Assembly (NCBI GenBank): GCA_012800665.1
Contig: JAAZIW010000159.1
Location: forward strand, 1 to 5,755
Direction: 5' to 3'
From: Rikenellaceae bacterium
GTDB lineage: Bacteria; Bacteroidota; Bacteroidia; Bacteroidales; UBA932
Length of the DNA: 5,755 bases
This document shows positions 5,472-5,755 of this stretch, piece after piece. Within the stretch, counting starts at the first letter, position 1. Each line of letters starts with the position of its first letter. The translations under genes were made by a program, and so were the position numbers. The notes under the pieces are model-generated. The model was not told where the DNA came from and did not search any database. It was given only the letters and a program-made list of their open reading frames with translations.

Positions 5472-5755
5472 ATGAAAATTAATTGTAAAATAACATTAGC
5501 ATTCTTAGCGGCGGCGGCTCTCGCCTTGTCTGCCGCTAATCTTGACGCGCAAACTCGCGGCGGCAGTTCAACTCGAGGCAGCAGTTCAACCCGCAGCAGC
5601 GGCTCTTCCAGCAGTTCAACGCGTTCTTCCGGCAGTGTTTCACGTTCATCGGGAAGTTCTACACGCTCTTCCGGAGTAAGTTCGTCAACCAGCTCCAGAG
5701 CACAGGGCGGCACAATAAGCAGCAGTTCTTCCCGTGGCAGCAGCAGTGTCAGCAG
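5472..5755 (+). CDS. Partial secreted Ser/Arg/Gly-rich repeat protein (unknown function)
   Basis: The first 94 codons are visible and the frame runs off the right edge. The start is MKINCKITLAFLAAAALALS, then AANLDAQ, a clear type I signal peptide: a basic n-region, an Ala/Leu-rich core, and LDA-Q as the likely cleavage site near residues 26-27. There is a Cys at residue 5, but it precedes the hydrophobic core, so it is not a lipobox. From residue 28 the chain is almost entirely Ser, Thr, Arg and Gly, with recurring STRSSGS-like units; Arg is the only charged residue there. This low-complexity part could be a flexible linker, a glycan- or nucleic-acid-binding stretch, or the start of a longer surface protein. 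I do not recognise the family. The ATG at 5472 is chosen because it gives the signal peptide. The gene is 66 bases after the AmpG-like gene and may or may not share its transcript. Confidence 0.75.
   Translation, partial: MKINCKITLAFLAAAALALSAANLDAQTRGGSSTRGSSSTRSSGSSSSSTRSSGSVSRSSGSSTRSSGVSSSTSSRAQGGTISSSSSRGSSSVS
5563..5620 (+). repeat. Short in-frame direct repeats in the Ser-rich gene
   Basis: The 10-mer GCAGTTCAAC occurs exactly at 5563-5572, 5581-5590 and 5611-5620, spaced 18 and 30 bases, both multiples of three. Each copy encodes SST followed by Arg. Elsewhere the same SSTR-type units use other Ser codons (TCT, TCC, AGC, AGT), so the repetition is stronger in protein than in DNA. This points to selection on composition plus some local duplication. 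Confidence 0.6.

Noticed and set aside
5390..5713. 107-codon minus-strand open frame with repeated Leu/Pro/Glu/Arg units
   Set aside because: It is the reverse reading of the Ser/Arg-rich repeats; the plus strand has the signal peptide and the better start.
5563..5755. CRISPR-like array suggested by the repeated 10-mer
   Set aside because: The repeats are short, spaced in multiples of three, lie inside an open frame after a signal peptide, and have no uniform repeat-spacer pattern.

Overview
The window most likely comes from a member of the Bacteroidales (phylum Bacteroidota). The evidence is a tandem HU/CCDC81-type protein of the kind found in this phylum, a DUF4922–SpoIID fusion, promoter elements matching the Bacteroidota pattern (TTTG, about 20 bases, then TAnnTTTG), and no strong Shine-Dalgarno sequences before the main genes. 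I cannot name a genus from the sequence.

Layout. Bases 1-121 are the end of a low-GC insertion element, probably IS3 family (IS150-like), read on the minus strand: a terminal repeat at 121 and the first 27 codons of a protein that runs off the left edge. Bases 202-275 hold a minus-strand tRNA-Asn(GUU), with a near-perfect Bacteroidota promoter behind it (336-305). Between the tRNA and position 458 lies a divergent promoter region. From 458 to 5405 runs a tight plus-strand cluster of four genes: a membrane-anchored tandem-HU protein, a Nudix hydrolase, a 688-residue fusion of a DUF4922 nucleotidyltransferase/phosphorylase-like domain with a SpoIID/LytB domain, and an AmpG-like MFS permease. 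The gaps are 4 bases, a 4-base ATGA overlap and an 8-base overlap, so the four are very probably one operon. From 5472 to the right edge is the start of a secreted protein with a signal peptide followed by a Ser/Arg/Gly-rich, repeat-like region.

How the genes may work together. AmpG permeases bring anhydro-muropeptides from wall turnover into the cytoplasm. SpoIID domains cleave peptidoglycan glycan strands. DUF4922 carries the HxHxQ signature of the GalT/VTC2/GDP-hexose phosphorylase group. Nudix enzymes hydrolyse nucleotide-type diphosphates. The tightly coupled trio Nudix, DUF4922–SpoIID and AmpG therefore suggests a wall-sugar or nucleotide-sugar salvage module. The SpoIID half has no visible signal peptide, which would put a normally extracytoplasmic enzyme fold in the cytoplasm. 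This is an inference from domain content and gene order and is the most interesting point of the window.
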